Source of the DNA: Candidatus Corynebacterium faecipullorum
Lineage (GTDB): Bacteria; Actinomycetota; Actinomycetes; Mycobacteriales; Mycobacteriaceae
Direction of reading: 5' to 3'
NCBI GenBank assembly: GCA_019114925.1
Contig: DXEO01000085.1
Location: forward strand, 1 to 5,224
Length of the DNA stretch: 5,224 nucleotides
This document shows, in pieces, positions 1 to 5,183 of this stretch (positions are counted from its first letter, which is position 1; every line of letters starts with the position of its first letter). Both the position numbers and the translations under genes were made by a program. A model generated the notes under the pieces. The model had not been told where the DNA came from, searched no databases, and saw only the letters and a program-made list of their open reading frames with translations.

Positions 1-691
1 ACCAGTTAGCCAGCACCGCACCGAGAGTAAAACCCTCAGGCAGCGGACTGGCGCAGAAGAAGGTCAGGGTCATCAGGCAAAAATTCGCGATGACGTGCTC
101 GAGGCCTAGGCCCACGAAGCAGGCGATAATCGGCACGATGACGAAGACCTTGGACACAATCTCTTTGGCGAAGATAGCGCCGATAATGGCCATGTTGACC
201 ACGAAGTTGGCCAGGATTGCTTCTACCAGCACGCCGCCCGGCCCCTTGATGAGCTTGCCCATCGCGAGGTTAGCGATGAGGTGATTCGGGTCGATACCAC
301 CAAGTTTGGCGGACATCCCCATGGCCGCGGCGAAAATCACCGCGCCAACCAGGTTAAAGAGCGTGGTGACCACGAGCAGCCACAGCGCCTTGCCCCACCC
401 CACCTGCTTCTTTACGGCGCCATAGACCATATACATCATGTTGCTCGTGGCCAGGTCAGCTCCCAGAATGACGATGGCGAGCAGCCCGAGGCCGAAGAGG
501 CTGGCAAAGACCAGCGAGCCTAGGCCTTGAGCATGCTTCTCGACGCCCATCCCCATCACCGCGGCGAACGCTGTGCCGATAGCGAGGTACACGCCCGCCA
601 GGGTGGAGCGCACGGCGAAACGGGCGAAGGATTCGTCGAGCAACGTGACCTTCTTCTTCACCGCAGCTGCCACAGCGTCATTCAGGGACAT
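1..691 (-). CDS. Formate/nitrite transporter (FNT) family channel, 3' end beyond window
   Basis: This is a membrane channel of the FocA/NirC family, which moves small monovalent anions such as formate or nitrite across the inner membrane as a pentamer. My translation of the minus strand gives 230 residues with no stop before the window edge; family members are usually about 260-290 residues, so only the last helix or so is missing. Visible family signatures are GADLATSNMM (77-86), matching the usual G-A-E/D-L-x-T-x-N helix-break motif, an ILANFVVNMA stretch (159-168), and LEHVIANF (197-204), which carries the conserved pore histidine, here H199. Hydrophobic helices lie at about 31-49, 57-77, 103-125, 152-173 and 182-195. 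Two ATG codons are adjacent (694 and 691). I choose the second because GAGG then lies 6 nt upstream, against 3 nt for the first. Formate versus nitrite cannot be decided from sequence; related corynebacteria, as I recall, carry formate dehydrogenase genes near this place, which favours formate. Confidence 0.88.
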   Translation of the reverse strand, partial: MSLNDAVAAAVKKKVTLLDESFARFAVRSTLAGVYLAIGTAFAAVMGMGVEKHAQGLGSLVFASLFGLGLLAIVILGADLATSNMMYMVYGAVKKQVGWGKALWLLVVTTLFNLVGAVIFAAAMGMSAKLGGIDPNHLIANLAMGKLIKGPGGVLVEAILANFVVNMAIIGAIFAKEIVSKVFVIVPIIACFVGLGLEHVIANFCLMTLTFFCASPLPEGFTLGAVLANW

Positions 692-729
692 CATTTACCT
701 CACGGGATAGATAGTTCACGGACGTCAGT

Positions 730-775
730 AGTTTACTCCCCGCCTTTTCATTCCTCAGAGGAGGCACTGCCTCTG
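730..775 (-). promoter_or_regulatory. Possible promoter and operator-like dyad of the FNT gene
   Basis: On the minus strand a TAAACT box (730-735) fits the actinobacterial TANNNT -10 pattern. A weak -35, CTGAGG (753-758), sits 17 nt upstream. Transcription would start near 723, giving a leader of about 30 nt with an SD. Overlapping and just upstream of the -35 is the dyad GAGGC-ACT-GCCTC (761-773), flanked by CAGAGG and CCTCTG. Its position would suit a regulator binding site. The -10 is reasonable and the -35 poor, so this is a guess from position and pattern only. Confidence 0.35.
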
Positions 776-803
776 TCTGATTCCTCGAAGGACGTGCGAG
801 CGC

Positions 804-838
804 AAAAATCCCCGGCCTCCTTGCGGAGTGCCGGGGAT
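804..838 (-). terminator. Intrinsic terminator of the rplN-rplX-rplE operon
   Basis: Read on the minus strand, ATCCCCGGC pairs perfectly with GCCGGGGAT. Inside this a second stem, CTCC/GGAG, closes a GCAA tetraloop, with one unpaired A between the stems. The hairpin is followed at once by TTTTT (808-804). This is a textbook rho-independent terminator about 37 nt after the rplE stop codon. It shows that the ribosomal transcript is meant to end here rather than continue into the FNT gene. Confidence 0.93.
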
Positions 839-840
839 GG

Positions 841-864
841 CCTTTGCCCTCATCGGGCAAAAGG
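841..864 (-). other. Second hairpin just after rplE
   Basis: On the minus strand CCTTTTGCCC pairs with GGGCAAAGG around a GATGA loop, with one bulged T. The hairpin begins about 10 nt after the rplE stop and ends 2 nt before the main terminator stem. It has no U-tract of its own. It could protect the mRNA 3' end from exonucleases or help the terminator fold, but no function can be shown from sequence. Confidence 0.6.
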
Positions 865-874
865 ATTCGCTACG

Positions 875-1426
875 TTACTTGAACGGGAAGCCGAGCTCGC
901 GCAGGAGCTTGCGGCCTTCCTCATCGTTGGTAGCGGAGGTCACGACGGTGATGTCCATACCGCGCGGACGGTCCACCTTGTCGATGTCGATCTCGTAGAA
1001 CATGGTCTGCTCGCTGAGACCGAAGGTGTAGTTACCGTGGCCGTCGAACTGCTGGTCGGAGAGACCGCGGAAGTCGCGAATACGCGGCAGCGCGATGGTC
1101 AGCAGGCGGTCCAGGAACTCCCACATGCGGTCGCCGCGCAGGGTAACGCGTGCACCGATGGGCATGCCCTCACGGAGCTTGAAGTTAGCGATGGACTTCT
1201 TAGCGCGACGCACCTGCGGCTTCTGGCCGGTGATAGCGGTAAGGTCCTCGAGAGCGCCATTGATCATCTTGGAGTCGCGGGCAGCGTCGCCCACACCCAT
1301 GTTGACGACAACCTTGGTGACGCCCGGAATCTGCATCACGTTCTCGTACTTGAACTCTTCGTTCAGAGCCTTCTTGATTTCCTCGCGGTAGCGGGTCTTC
1401 AGACGCGGAGTGTAGTTCTCGCTCAT
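875..1426 (-). CDS. rplE: 50S ribosomal protein L5
   Basis: L5 binds 5S rRNA, sits in the central protuberance of the large subunit and contacts the P-site tRNA. The 183-residue product has the usual bacterial length. The family signature LTAITGQKPQVRRAKKS is at 62-78, VVNMGVGDAARDSK at 40-53, and the conserved tail MDITVVTSATNDEEGRKLL at 157-175. I start it at the ATG at 1426 (MSENYTPR), one base after the rplX stop. AAGGA lies 8 nt upstream, inside the end of rplX. A longer reading frame starting at 1531 runs antiparallel to nothing but overlaps rplX and lacks homology in its first 35 residues, so it is rejected. In most bacteria rpsN (or rpsZ) and rpsH follow L5. Here a terminator and an unrelated transporter follow instead. 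Confidence 0.98.
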   Translation of the reverse strand: MSENYTPRLKTRYREEIKKALNEEFKYENVMQIPGVTKVVVNMGVGDAARDSKMINGALEDLTAITGQKPQVRRAKKSIANFKLREGMPIGARVTLRGDRMWEFLDRLLTIALPRIRDFRGLSDQQFDGHGNYTFGLSEQTMFYEIDIDKVDRPRGMDITVVTSATNDEEGRKLLRELGFPFK

Positions 1427-1427
1427 T

Positions 1428-1742
1428 TTAGATGTCCTTCCCGTTGCTACGTGCGATGCGGACCTTCTTGCCGTTCTCGTCGAAACGGTAGCCCACGCGG
1501 GTCGGGTTGCCCTCGGAGTCAACGATCGCAACGTTGGACACGTGGATCGGAGCTTCCTGGGTCACGATTCCGCCGGACTCGGCGCCACGCTCGGTAGCGG
1601 AGTTAGCAACGTGCTTCTTGACGCGGTTGACGCCCTCAACGAGGACCTTGTCGCGCTTCGGGTATGCCTCGATGACCTTGCCCTTCGCACCCTTGTCCGG
1701 GCCCGAAATAACGATCACCATATCGCCCTTATGAATCTTCAT
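1428..1742 (-). CDS. rplX: 50S ribosomal protein L24
   Basis: L24 is an early assembly initiator of the large subunit and lies near the exit of the peptide tunnel. The 104-residue protein has the normal length. A KOW motif occupies roughly residues 4-39 (HKGDMVIVISGPDKGAKGKV), followed by the typical NRVKKH segment (39-44), EAPIHVSNVAIVD (63-75) and GYRFDENGKKVRIAR (84-98). It begins 4 nt after the rplN stop and ends 1 nt before rplE, so all three genes are one tightly packed operon and probably translationally coupled. Its Shine-Dalgarno sequence is unusually strong and is listed separately. Confidence 0.98.
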   Translation of the reverse strand: MKIHKGDMVIVISGPDKGAKGKVIEAYPKRDKVLVEGVNRVKKHVANSATERGAESGGIVTQEAPIHVSNVAIVDSEGNPTRVGYRFDENGKKVRIARSNGKDI

Positions 1743-1746
1743 AAGA

Positions 1747-2115
1747 CTAGATCACCTCCGGTGCGAGAGAAACGATCTTCATGAAGCGCTTGTCACGAAG
1801 TTCGCGAGCAACCGGGCCGAAGATGCGGGTACCGCGCGGCTCGTTGTCACCCTTGAGAATAACTGCGGCGTTTTCATCGAATGCGATGTAGGAGCCGTCC
1901 GGACGACGGGTCTCCTTCTTGGCGCGCACAATGACGGCCTTGACGATGTCGCCTTCCTTTACGTTGCCACCCGGGATGGCTTCCTTGACAGTGGCGACGA
2001 CGATGTCACCAATGCCAGCGAAACGTCGAACGGAGCCGCCGAGAACGCGGATAACGAGGACCTCTCGTGCACCGGAGTTGTCGGCGACGCGCAGACGCGA
2101 TTCTTGCTGAATCAC
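1747..2115 (-). CDS. rplN: 50S ribosomal protein L14
   Basis: L14 sits at the subunit interface, touching L19 and 16S rRNA, and is the docking site of the silencing factor RsfS. The 122-residue product has the standard length. It shows the N-terminal block MIQQESRLRVADNSGAREVL (1-20), the VLGGSVRRFAGIGD block (24-37) and the L14 signature AVIVRAKKETRRPDGSYIAF running to about residue 86. The start codon is GTG (2115), supported by AGGAG 7 nt upstream and by the conserved N-terminus. It is the first gene of rplN-rplX-rplE. Normally rpsQ lies directly upstream in the same operon; here about 3 kb of other genes and a terminator intervene, so rplN needs its own promoter. Confidence 0.98.
   Translation of the reverse strand: MIQQESRLRVADNSGAREVLVIRVLGGSVRRFAGIGDIVVATVKEAIPGGNVKEGDIVKAVIVRAKKETRRPDGSYIAFDENAAVILKGDNEPRGTRIFGPVARELRDKRFMKIVSLAPEVI
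1750..1759 (-). promoter_or_regulatory. Extended Shine-Dalgarno of rplX
   Basis: The minus strand reads GGAGGTGATC, which can pair over 10 consecutive bases with the GAUCACCUCC near the 3' end of 16S rRNA. It ends 7 nt before the rplX ATG and lies within the last codons of rplN, its final base abutting the rplN stop. Most SD sites pair over only 4-6 bases. The strength may help ribosomes that finish rplN to reinitiate on rplX. Confidence 0.85.
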
Positions 2116-2122
2116 TATGGGT

Positions 2123-2127
2123 CTCCT
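2123..2127 (-). promoter_or_regulatory. Shine-Dalgarno deciding the GTG start of rplN
   Basis: AGGAG on the minus strand lies 7 nt before the GTG at 2115. This spacing, together with the conserved L14 N-terminus, fixes the non-ATG start. Confidence 0.85.
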
Positions 2128-2210
2128 GACCTGGATTAACGTGCATCAAGATTTCCGTCCTTGACACACCTGGTCTACTTGCTTACGTGGCACAGGCTGC
2201 GCGACGAACT

Positions 2211-2224
2211 CGCTGTTCACAGCG
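2211..2224. repeat. Dyad CGCTGT-TC-ACAGCG upstream of rplN
   Basis: CGCTGT and ACAGCG are perfect 6-base inverted arms around TC, about 95 nt upstream of the rplN start. As RNA it would be a 5-bp stem with a tetraloop; as DNA it resembles an operator half-site pair. Which of these applies, if either, cannot be told. Confidence 0.45.
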
Positions 2225-2434
2225 GTCGAAGGGTCTCGGTGCGGCGATTCGGAAACGCATCGCACTGCACCGACCGGCCATATGCGACCCATACATTCAA
2301 GCATGCTCGCTGACATTTCCCCAAATCGCGTGCTGCACCTCTTTCCTACTCCATCGCACGCCCCGGTTGCATGACGAGGCTCCCATCAGCATATCCCCAC
2401 TCGCGCCTGCACCCTTAAGACACAAATATGCATA

Positions 2435-2529
2435 CCTGAAAGTGCAGACCTGCTGGTCGTCGCTGAGCACTGCTTGGCGCTTGACGACGCCCACCTGCAT
2501 GCCTGCACTTTCAGGTCTGCACTTTTAGG
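2435..2529. repeat. Long inverted repeat with extra copies of a CTGCACTTTYAGG unit
   Basis: CCTGAAAGTGCAGACCTG (2435-2452) is the inverse complement of CAGGTCTGCACTTTTAGG (2512-2529) at 17 of 18 positions. The right arm contains the 13-base unit CTGCACTTTCAGG (2503-2515), repeated in tandem after one base as CTGCACTTTTAGG (2517-2529). A degenerate fourth copy, CTGCACCCTTAAG (2407-2419), matches the last unit at 10 of 13. Between the arms GTCGTC (2456-2461) can pair with GACGAC (2483-2488), so either strand could fold into a long hairpin. I see no target-site duplication and no transposase. It could be a small palindromic interspersed repeat, a regulator binding cluster, or part of the rplN leader. 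Confidence 0.8.
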
Positions 2530-2572
2530 AGCGGCGGGCGAGGGTTTTAGGCCTCCGCCACGGACGGAGCTC

Positions 2573-2938
2573 CTAGGCCTTCTCCGCTGAGGCGGCGGTA
2601 GCTTCCGCTGCGGCCGGGGAAGGTTCTGGTTTCGGGTCCACGGTGAGAAGTGCCTCGCCGAAGGAGATCTCCTCGCCCGTGGCATAGGCCGGCAGGACCG
2701 GACCCGTCTTCTTCGAGTTGGAGACAGCGACCGGCGTGGTCACCGGGTAGTACCGCCACGGCTTCACCTCGCTTAAGGAGGCCACGGCATGGCCCCAGCC
2801 GGTTTGCTTCGCCGCGTGCGGGAAGCAGGGGTCATGCTGATAATAAACATGCAAGTTATCGCCGTCGATGAAGACTCCGTTGGGGTCATTGAGGCGGCCG
2901 GCGGGAGGAGAAAGGTGGAAAAGCGGACGGTAGTTCAT
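2573..2938 (-). pseudogene. scrB: Chimeric relic: sucrose-6-phosphate hydrolase N-terminus joined to PTS EIIA C-terminus
   Basis: The frame stays open for 121 codons but matches two different proteins. Residues 1 to about 65 are the start of a GH32 sucrose-6-phosphate hydrolase: RPLFHLSPPAGRLNDPNGVF (4-23) carries the NDPNG motif with nucleophile D18, followed by LHVYYQHDP (29-37), TGWGHA (46-51) and a W-x-x-x-P at 61-65. From about residue 66, TTPVAVSNSKKTG (67-79) and GEALLTV (94-100) match the last strands of a glucose-type EIIA domain, as found at the C-terminus of sucrose or glucose PTS permeases, ending in a Pro/Ala/Glu tail. GH32 enzymes have roughly 430-500 residues, so the acid/base catalyst is gone, and the phosphorylated EIIA histidine is also gone. 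The simplest origin is one in-frame deletion across scrB and a downstream ptsS-like gene. A function for the product is unlikely. No good SD precedes the ATG at 2938; translation could be leaderless. Confidence 0.82.
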
Positions 2939-2959
2939 GCTCTCGATAGTATGGGCTCC
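2939..2959. promoter_or_regulatory. Divergent promoter with overlapping -10 boxes, both transcripts probably leaderless
   Basis: Only 21 bases separate the start codons of the kinase (2960, plus) and the relic (2938, minus). Neither start has an SD. In the plus direction TAGTAT (2947-2952) is a -10 match exactly 7 nt before the ATG. In the minus direction TACTAT (2951-2946), five of six matches to TATAAT, also ends 7 nt before its ATG. The two boxes overlap as the near-palindrome ATAGTAT. Each transcript would thus begin at the A of its start codon. No clear -35 is visible on either side. Leaderless genes are common in actinobacteria. Confidence 0.6.
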
Positions 2960-3829
2960 ATGGACATTATGGTGTGTGGCGAAGGCCTCGTTGACCTCGT
3001 TCCGCGGGAGCACGGGCAATTGGCGGACTTAACACCGGCGTTGGGCGGCGGTCCCTTCAACGTGGCGATCGCAGCGGGGCGCTTGGGCGCTAGCGTCGGA
3101 TTTCAATCGCGGCTCTCTGGAGATGCCTTCGGGCAGGCGCTCATGGAGCGCCTGCATAAAGAAGGAGTGGACACCTCGCTCGTGCAGCGAGGTGAGGAAC
3201 CCACGACGCTGGCGGTCTGCAACATTGGCGAAGACGGCTCGGCCACCTATTCCTTCTACACGGAGGGCACGGCGGACCGCCTGGTAGAGCCTGTGCTTGC
3301 CGACGTCCCCTGGGCCTGCTTCGGCACCGTCTCCCTGGCCCTAGAGCCCGGCGCTTCCCGTTATGCCGCGCTACTGAAGGAGTTTGCTGCAAAGGGCACC
3401 AAGGTGGCGTTGGATCCCAACATCCGCCCCTTCTTCGCCACGTCGGAACACCAGGAATTCTTGTTATCGCTGTTGCCACACATCACATTGTTGAAGTTGA
3501 GCGAGGAAGAGGTCGAGTTCCTGGGTGAGGACGCGCTGGCCCAAGTGCCCATCGTCGTGACCACGCGGGGTGCGGAGGGCCTGAGCGTGCGCACGGATTC
3601 GGTGTCGCTGCAGATCCCGCCGGTCAAGGTGGAGGTGGCAGACACCATCGGTGCCGGCGACACGGTGATGGCCGCGCTGCTGCGCCAGTTGGTGCAGCGG
3701 GATATCAGCGCTTTGGGCGTCGAGGAGTGGCAGGAGATCCTGCACTTTGCGGCGACGGCCGCAGCCATTACGGTCTCCCGCACGGGCGCGCAGCCTCCCA
3801 CATTTTCTGAGGTGGAGGAACGCTTATGA
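2960..3829 (+). CDS. PfkB-family sugar kinase, probably fructokinase
   Basis: This is a cytoplasmic ATP-dependent carbohydrate kinase of the ribokinase/PfkB family, 289 residues (usual about 290-330). The N-terminal sugar-binding block is MDIMVCGEGLVDLVP (1-15), then the first PfkB signature GGGPFNVAIAAGRLG (29-43) and SRLSGDAFG (50-58). ALDPNIRP (150-157), VTTRGAEG (200-207) and the second signature DTIGAGDT (228-235) follow, with D234 the expected catalytic base and GAGD the anion hole. I start at the ATG at 2960. The frame stays open upstream to 2789, but that part lies antisense to the scrB relic and has no family similarity; ATGs at 2951 and 2969 are alternatives. None has an SD, which suits a leaderless start. 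The divergent neighbour derives from sucrose hydrolase and sucrose PTS genes, so phosphorylation of the fructose freed from sucrose-6-phosphate is the likely job. Other PfkB substrates, such as 2-keto-3-deoxygluconate, cannot be excluded. Confidence 0.93.
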   Translation: MDIMVCGEGLVDLVPREHGQLADLTPALGGGPFNVAIAAGRLGASVGFQSRLSGDAFGQALMERLHKEGVDTSLVQRGEEPTTLAVCNIGEDGSATYSFYTEGTADRLVEPVLADVPWACFGTVSLALEPGASRYAALLKEFAAKGTKVALDPNIRPFFATSEHQEFLLSLLPHITLLKLSEEEVEFLGEDALAQVPIVVTTRGAEGLSVRTDSVSLQIPPVKVEVADTIGAGDTVMAALLRQLVQRDISALGVEEWQEILHFAATAAAITVSRTGAQPPTFSEVEERL

Positions 3830-4218
3830 CCTACCCCCTGCGCGCCGGGGTACTGCACGGCCTACTTTTCGTGCTGGTAGCCGTGGCTTTTATCCTGCCA
3901 GTACTCTTCGGCGCTGCAGCACTACTGCCGGTGCCGCTCGCGGCGTGGGCTTCGGTGTTGCTTTCCACACTCGCGCTTGTCGACGCCTCCTACCACGCCT
4001 TCTCCCCCTCCCAGCGCCCCACCCGCGGTTTGCGCGCGCTGTCCGCTGTTGGGAGCGTTGCACTCATCGGCGGCTGGCTGGTGTGGCTGCGGATCTATAA
4101 CACCATCGACTTGGTCAGCGCCACGCCCTATCGCATTGGCACCTTCCTTCTCACGGTGGGCGCGGTGTTGAGCGCGTTTTGTTTCGCTATTGCACTCACG
4201 CACCGGGCCACACGCTAG
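3826..4218 (+). CDS. Four-helix integral membrane protein of unknown function
   Basis: I do not recognise this 130-residue protein. It has four hydrophobic segments, at about residues 10-34, 38-56, 70-91 and 102-124, with short polar links. The link after helix 2 is basic and Pro-rich (SPSQRPTRGLR, 60-70), and the tail HRATR is also basic; by the positive-inside rule both termini would face the cytoplasm. Its ATG overlaps the kinase stop codon as ATGA, so the two are co-transcribed and probably translationally coupled. That suggests a role linked to the kinase, but the size and lack of transporter motifs argue against a classical sugar permease. It could equally be a small housekeeping membrane protein. 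The 53 bases between its stop and the convergent lipoprotein stop hold no good terminator. Confidence 0.82.
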   Translation: MTYPLRAGVLHGLLFVLVAVAFILPVLFGAAALLPVPLAAWASVLLSTLALVDASYHAFSPSQRPTRGLRALSAVGSVALIGGWLVWLRIYNTIDLVSATPYRIGTFLLTVGAVLSAFCFAIALTHRATR

Positions 4219-4271
4219 GCTCTTGGATGCTTCCGCCCCGGGTTCGCCGCCCGATACAGAGCACGCGTGAC

Positions 4272-4994
4272 CTAGAGGACTTCATCTGGGGTGTAGTCCA
4301 CGTACAGCGCACCCAAAGGAACGCTCGTATCGCTCTGCCACCAGCCACGGCCGGGTTCAAAAGGCAAGGTGACGTGCTTGCCCTCGTAGCCTGCCCACGC
4401 GCCATTCTCGACGAGCCCAATGCATTCCTTGGCCGCATAAGTCAACGTCTCCTGTGTCGGGCTTCCACTCTTGAAACCGCTCAAAGTGGTGGGCGCATCC
4501 AACGCCACGAACCAGACCTCTGTCGAGGCGTAATCGGACACGACAATGCCTGGCACGCCACCATCGAGGTCGCCTGCTTCGACCTTGTGCACAGTGCCTG
4601 ACACCGTGGTGGGAGCGTCAGCAGGATTACCCTCACTGGCGACGCGATCCTTCCGGTACTCACACTTTTCGATGCCACTGGCCGCGGGGGTGCCCGCGCC
4701 TTCTTTAGCTCCGTCCTGTGCGATGGACGGCTTCGGGCCTTCAGCCGTGCCAGGATCAGCGGCCCCAGGTTTATAGCCGGCTGGCAGTGTCGGGTTGGGT
4801 CCGGCAGCTTCAGTGCTGGGCTGGGGCTGCGCGTCCGATTCTGGATCGGCTTGCGTGGATGAAACGTTGTCAGCGGATTCGACAGCCGGGGCGTCGGCAG
4901 CAACGGGGGCCGGGTCTTCTGCGGCGCAACCGACGAGGGCCGCTACGGAGGAAGCACAGACAAGGGTAAGCAGAGAGCGAGAGAACGCGGACAT
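4272..4994 (-). CDS. Secreted lipoprotein of unknown function
   Basis: The 240-residue product starts with a lipoprotein signal: R6, a hydrophobic stretch from L8 to L20, then the lipobox LVGC ending at C23, the cysteine to be lipidated after signal peptidase II cleavage. Residues 24 to about 107 are a low-complexity Ala/Pro/Glu/Asp-rich linker, probably disordered and spanning the cell envelope. The folded part is residues 108-240, with C111 and C191 as a possible disulfide pair, a TVSGTVHKVEAGDLDGG segment (130-146), VWFVALDAP (160-168) and an aromatic GRGWWQSD (215-222) near the end. I cannot name the fold. An AAAGG lies 11 nt before the ATG, a long spacing. The gene lies just downstream of the rpsQ terminator on the same strand, and from memory Corynebacterium genomes often carry such a secreted protein between rpsQ and rplN. 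The 133 bases upstream contain no promoter that I trust. Confidence 0.88.
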   Translation of the reverse strand: MSAFSRSLLTLVCASSVAALVGCAAEDPAPVAADAPAVESADNVSSTQADPESDAQPQPSTEAAGPNPTLPAGYKPGAADPGTAEGPKPSIAQDGAKEGAGTPAASGIEKCEYRKDRVASEGNPADAPTTVSGTVHKVEAGDLDGGVPGIVVSDYASTEVWFVALDAPTTLSGFKSGSPTQETLTYAAKECIGLVENGAWAGYEGKHVTLPFEPGRGWWQSDTSVPLGALYVDYTPDEVL

Positions 4995-5127
4995 AGAGAC
5001 ATTAGCCTTTCAGGAGATGAACGGCCTTACGCTAGCACGTTCCCGCAGCTCACTCCGCCTAAACGGAGACCACTCCCCCGCCAGCTTCGGACGCTCAGCG
5101 CGCTAAGTTCGGGCTGCGAGCGCACAT

Positions 5128-5161
5128 AAAAAATGACCCCCACGTTCGCCGTGGGGGCCAT
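5128..5161 (-). terminator. Intrinsic terminator after rpsQ
   Basis: On the minus strand ATGGCCCCCACG pairs with CGTGGGGGTCAT (12 bp with one G-T wobble) around a 5-base GCGAA loop, followed directly by TTTTTT (5133-5128). It lies about 22 nt after the rpsQ stop and closes the upstream ribosomal (S10-type) operon, so rplN is not reached by that transcript except through read-through. Confidence 0.95.
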
Positions 5162-5183
5162 TGTCATCGAGGAGGGCTAGATA

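Larger units (their letters stand above)
2116..2572. other. Gene-free stretch upstream of rplN
   Basis: These 457 bases contain no reading frame with recognisable protein content; the short open frames have no plausible start context. The stretch must contain the rplN promoter (minus strand), but I see no convincing -35/-10 pair. The weak candidates are TATGCT (2388-2393, minus) with a 19-nt spacer to TTAAGG, and a perfect TTGACA (2161-2166) that faces the wrong way. It also holds the dyad at 2211-2224 and the long inverted repeat at 2435-2529. Its composition is less GC-rich and less codon-structured than its flanks. Confidence 0.75.

Noticed and set aside
1427..1531. N-terminal extension of the L5 frame back to 1531
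   Set aside because: It overlaps rplX, is not L5-like, and the ATG at 1426 has a good SD and gives the normal L5 length.
2187..2528. 113-codon plus-strand open frame in the gene-free region, preceded by a perfect TTGACA at 2161
   Set aside because: It starts with GTG without an SD, its composition is not protein-like, it spans the inverted repeat, and the matching -10 (TACGTG) is poor.
2549..2580. Hairpin AGGCCTCCG / CGGAG...AGGCCT just after the relic's stop, as a terminator
   Set aside because: The stem is interrupted by a bulge of several bases, and no T-run follows in either direction.
2789..2959. 57-codon upstream extension of the kinase
   Set aside because: It lies antisense to the conserved GH32 sequence and has no PfkB features. 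The family N-terminus begins at 2960.
3141..3858. Several open frames antisense to the kinase gene
   Set aside because: They are shadow frames typical of high-GC coding DNA, with no recognisable protein content.
4219..4271. GCTCT (4219-4223) and AGAGC (4258-4262) as a bidirectional terminator between the convergent genes
   Set aside because: The stem is only 5 bp with a 34-base loop and no T-tract.
4943..5002. 19-codon frame overlapping the lipoprotein start (ATG at 5002, minus), as a regulatory leader peptide
   Set aside because: The SD spacing to this ATG is only 3 nt, and its composition is simply a shifted reading of the signal peptide; probably chance.
5029..5057. TAGCGT (5029-5034, minus) as the lipoprotein -10 box
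   Set aside because: It fits TANNNT, but the best -35 at proper spacing, CGGAGT, does not resemble the consensus, so I cannot support it.
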